Assembly (NCBI GenBank): GCA_001804025.1
Contig: MHFC01000015.1
Span: forward strand, 8,152-16,135
Direction: 5' to 3'
DNA length: 7,984 bases
Source: Omnitrophica bacterium GWA2_52_8
GTDB lineage: Bacteria > Omnitrophota > Omnitrophia > Omnitrophales > Aquincolibacteriaceae
The notes under the pieces were generated by a model. The model was given only the letters and a program-made list of their open reading frames with translations. It was not told where the DNA came from and did no database searches. Of this stretch, positions 6,579 through 7,984 are shown piece after piece. Numbering within the stretch: the stretch's first letter is position 1; every line of letters begins with the position of its first letter. Both the position numbers and the translations under genes were made by a program.

Positions 6579-7594
6579 GTTTCATACTCCCTTGTTTTTA
6601 TTTGTTTCTGCAGTCCCTCGAGCGCCGCTTCGGCCTTCGCAAGCTGCTGCCCGAAAAGAGCCTGGCGGACGCCCGCGGAAACCCGGGACCTGTTGGGCAA
6701 AAAAGCGTTCAACATAATCAAACACCACTTGAATGAAAAAACCGGATAAAGCAGGACAAACCGCTCAAGGTCGCGGCGCTTGAAACCGAAAGCCTTGAAA
6801 AACTTTTTTGCCCATACCGGCCTCAATGCATCTGCCAGCGGGACACCCGGCTGCAGCATAAAATCCGAAACCGTTTTGACCGGGTCATCCCAGCCGAAAT
6901 ATTCAAAATCGATAAAGACCAGCCGCCCCGTTTCCGCTTCGCAAAGAAGATTGTGAAATCCGACATCCGAAGGGCTCAGGGTTCTTTCCGCCTTCGGGAG
7001 CTCCACATCATAGTATTTAAAATCATTCATGCGCCCGGCCAGATGGCCTTCGATCCGGCGCCAGCCGTCCGCAAGCGGTCCCCGCACCCAGGCGGCACAC
7101 GCATCATTTTCGGCTACTCCCAGCTGCCCGAACCGTTCTTCGATCAATTGCTTCTGCCCCGCGACCGAAAACCGGGCCTCGGAGGCCGGACCGAACTCAT
7201 CGGCACCGGATTTGGAACGCAGGGCCTGCAGACCGGCCAGAAAATCAAGGGCCTCCCCGAGTTTCGCGGCCTGTTTTTTTTCGCTTTCCAGATGTTCGCC
7301 CGGAACAAACGAATAAACCGAAATGCCGAGCGCGCCGTCCATAAACACGGGTTCGGGAATCCGGCGTTCGCCCTTGCTCCACAAAAACTCCAGGCTGCGA
7401 AACTCGTTTTCCATGCGCCGCCGCTCATCGCCTTGCGGCATGACGTGCGCTTTCACGAAAAACCGTTTGTGGTTTTTGGTCGTAACCGCGGCCGCGCGGC
7501 TGTTGGCACCGGAATTAACGAAAGAGACGGTCTCAACTTCTTCGCCCGTCTGTTTGCGTATCGCGGATTCGATATCGGAAGCGGTGATGTTCAT
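6560..7594 (-). CDS. Aminoglycoside-phosphotransferase-fold small-molecule kinase (344 aa)
   Basis: This looks like a cytoplasmic kinase of the APH/choline-kinase fold, transferring phosphate from ATP to a small molecule, most likely a sugar given the context. FVNSGANSRAAAV (25-37) is the nucleotide loop, K48 in RFFVKAHV is the ATP lysine and E64 in ENEFRSLEFL is its partner. The catalytic loop reads SPSDVGFHNLL (207-217) with D210 as base and N215 binding metal. FIDFEYFGWDDP (227-238) holds the DFG-like D229. The His usual in the HxD position is replaced by Pro-Ser. I place the start at ATG 7594, which has AAAGGA 4 bases upstream. The frame extends to ATG 7684, but the extra 30 residues are Pro/Ala/Arg/Cys-rich, run through two palindromes and overlap the upstream gene. 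Its end overlaps the transketolase N subunit by 19 bases. Confidence 0.83.
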   Translation of the reverse strand: MNITASDIESAIRKQTGEEVETVSFVNSGANSRAAAVTTKNHKRFFVKAHVMPQGDERRRMENEFRSLEFLWSKGERRIPEPVFMDGALGISVYSFVPGEHLESEKKQAAKLGEALDFLAGLQALRSKSGADEFGPASEARFSVAGQKQLIEERFGQLGVAENDACAAWVRGPLADGWRRIEGHLAGRMNDFKYYDVELPKAERTLSPSDVGFHNLLCEAETGRLVFIDFEYFGWDDPVKTVSDFMLQPGVPLADALRPVWAKKFFKAFGFKRRDLERFVLLYPVFSFKWCLIMLNAFLPNRSRVSAGVRQALFGQQLAKAEAALEGLQKQIKTREYETWAEMS

Positions 7595-7673
7595 GAAATC
7601 CTTTATCTCCGGTTCAGCGCCCCGCCTTGCGCAAGGGGGCAAAGAGCATGGCGCAATTTGCGCGTGATGTTTT
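7595..7673. other. 79-base intergenic stretch with two palindromes
   Basis: Two perfect palindromes lie between the HAD-like stop and the kinase start. One at 7651-7663 is GCGCAA-T-TTGCGC (13 bases) and one at 7625-7636 is CCTTGCGCAAGG (12 bases, no loop). Both carry the TTGCGC/GCGCAA half-sites. They may form mRNA hairpins, act as an operator, or be a fragment of a dispersed repeat. No terminator T tract follows on the minus strand. Confidence 0.5.
7599..7604 (-). promoter_or_regulatory. Ribosome binding site supporting the kinase start at 7594
   Basis: The minus strand reads AAAGGA, then TTTC, then ATG, with a further GGAG a few bases upstream. This supports the shorter kinase start over the longer frame from 7684. 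Confidence 0.55.
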
Positions 7674-7984
7674 TTATCTGCCATCTGCTATCAGCTTAAA
7701 ATATTTTCTGATTTCATTCCATGAGCCGAAGTTCTTAACCGCGGCCTCTTCCGTTTCAAGCCATCCGGGGTTGTAATAGATCCGCTCGATTCCCTTGGGA
7801 AACGCCGGGTCCAGAAGAAATTCCGGCAGGTCATCGATAAAATGAGTCAACCCGAGCGAAGCAATCCGGCTGAATTTTCCCTCCCGCGTTTCTTCGAAAA
7901 AAACCTGCTCTCCCATCGCGAGATTCAAAAAGTCTTCCGAAAAAAAATCGTGGGCCCGGAGCCAATTTTCAGCAGGGGTCCGCA
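7674..7984 (-). CDS. HAD-like protein, C-terminal part (5' end outside window)
   Basis: About 103 residues are visible, in a frame open to the window edge and ending with TAA at 7676-7674. The block THFIDDLPEFLLDPAFPKG, about 20 residues long in the middle of the visible part, resembles the C-terminal acidic motif of haloacid-dehalogenase-fold proteins, where paired Asp residues bind Mg2+ after a strand of hydrophobic residues. The following IERIYYNPG resembles the next strand. The N-terminal DxDxT nucleophile motif would be outside the window, so phosphatase activity is not proven. TTG 7928 and ATG 7916 are internal, not likely starts, because coding-like sequence continues upstream. Next to a sugar kinase and a transketolase, a sugar-phosphate phosphatase or related role is the best guess. 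The last residues (IADGR) are encoded by a repetitive GATAGCAGATGGCAGAT string. Confidence 0.6.
   Translation of the reverse strand, partial: RTPAENWLRAHDFFSEDFLNLAMGEQVFFEETREGKFSRIASLGLTHFIDDLPEFLLDPAFPKGIERIYYNPGWLETEEAAVKNFGSWNEIRKYFKLIADGR

Noticed and set aside
7595..7684. Longer kinase start at ATG 7684
   Set aside because: The 30 extra residues do not look like kinase sequence, overlap the HAD-like gene and cross two palindromes. ATG 7594 has a good ribosome binding site.

Overview
The window is a compact run of nine protein genes, all read on the minus strand, so transcription runs from high to low coordinates. Two of them are cut by the window edges. Moderate GC, tight gene packing, Shine-Dalgarno sites and gene content all point to a bacterium. 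The genes resemble the accessory, sugar-modifying part of an O-antigen, capsule or other surface-glycan locus. I cannot name the organism. A Gram-negative or uncultivated-phylum genome is a guess from gene content only.

Block A (7984 to 4786, in order of transcription): the C-terminal part of a HAD-like protein, an aminoglycoside-phosphotransferase-fold kinase, and the two halves of a split transketolase. The two transketolase genes overlap by 4 bases (ATGA), and the kinase gene overlaps the N-terminal transketolase gene by 19 bases, so the block is probably translated in a coupled way. A 79-base gap holding two palindromes separates the HAD-like gene from the kinase.

A 492-base non-coding stretch follows (4294-4785). 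It holds a GC-rich inverted-repeat element of about 85 bases that looks like a dispersed genomic repeat. It also holds an AT-rich patch with a possible minus-strand promoter and a 20-base palindrome upstream of the next gene.

Block B (4293 to 1): a class I SAM methyltransferase, a zinc-type alcohol dehydrogenase without the structural-zinc cysteines, an RmlB/GalE-type short-chain dehydrogenase/reductase (SDR), a second class I SAM methyltransferase, and the N-terminal part of a probable cobalamin-binding radical SAM protein.

Taken together, these genes could build an unusual sugar. Transketolase halves would move a two-carbon unit, the kinase and HAD protein would handle phosphate, the two dehydrogenases would oxidise, reduce or epimerise, and the methyltransferases would decorate. 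This pathway is inferred from domain content and neighbourhood. No substrate can be read from the sequence. No tRNA, rRNA, CRISPR array, transposase or convincing intrinsic terminator was seen.
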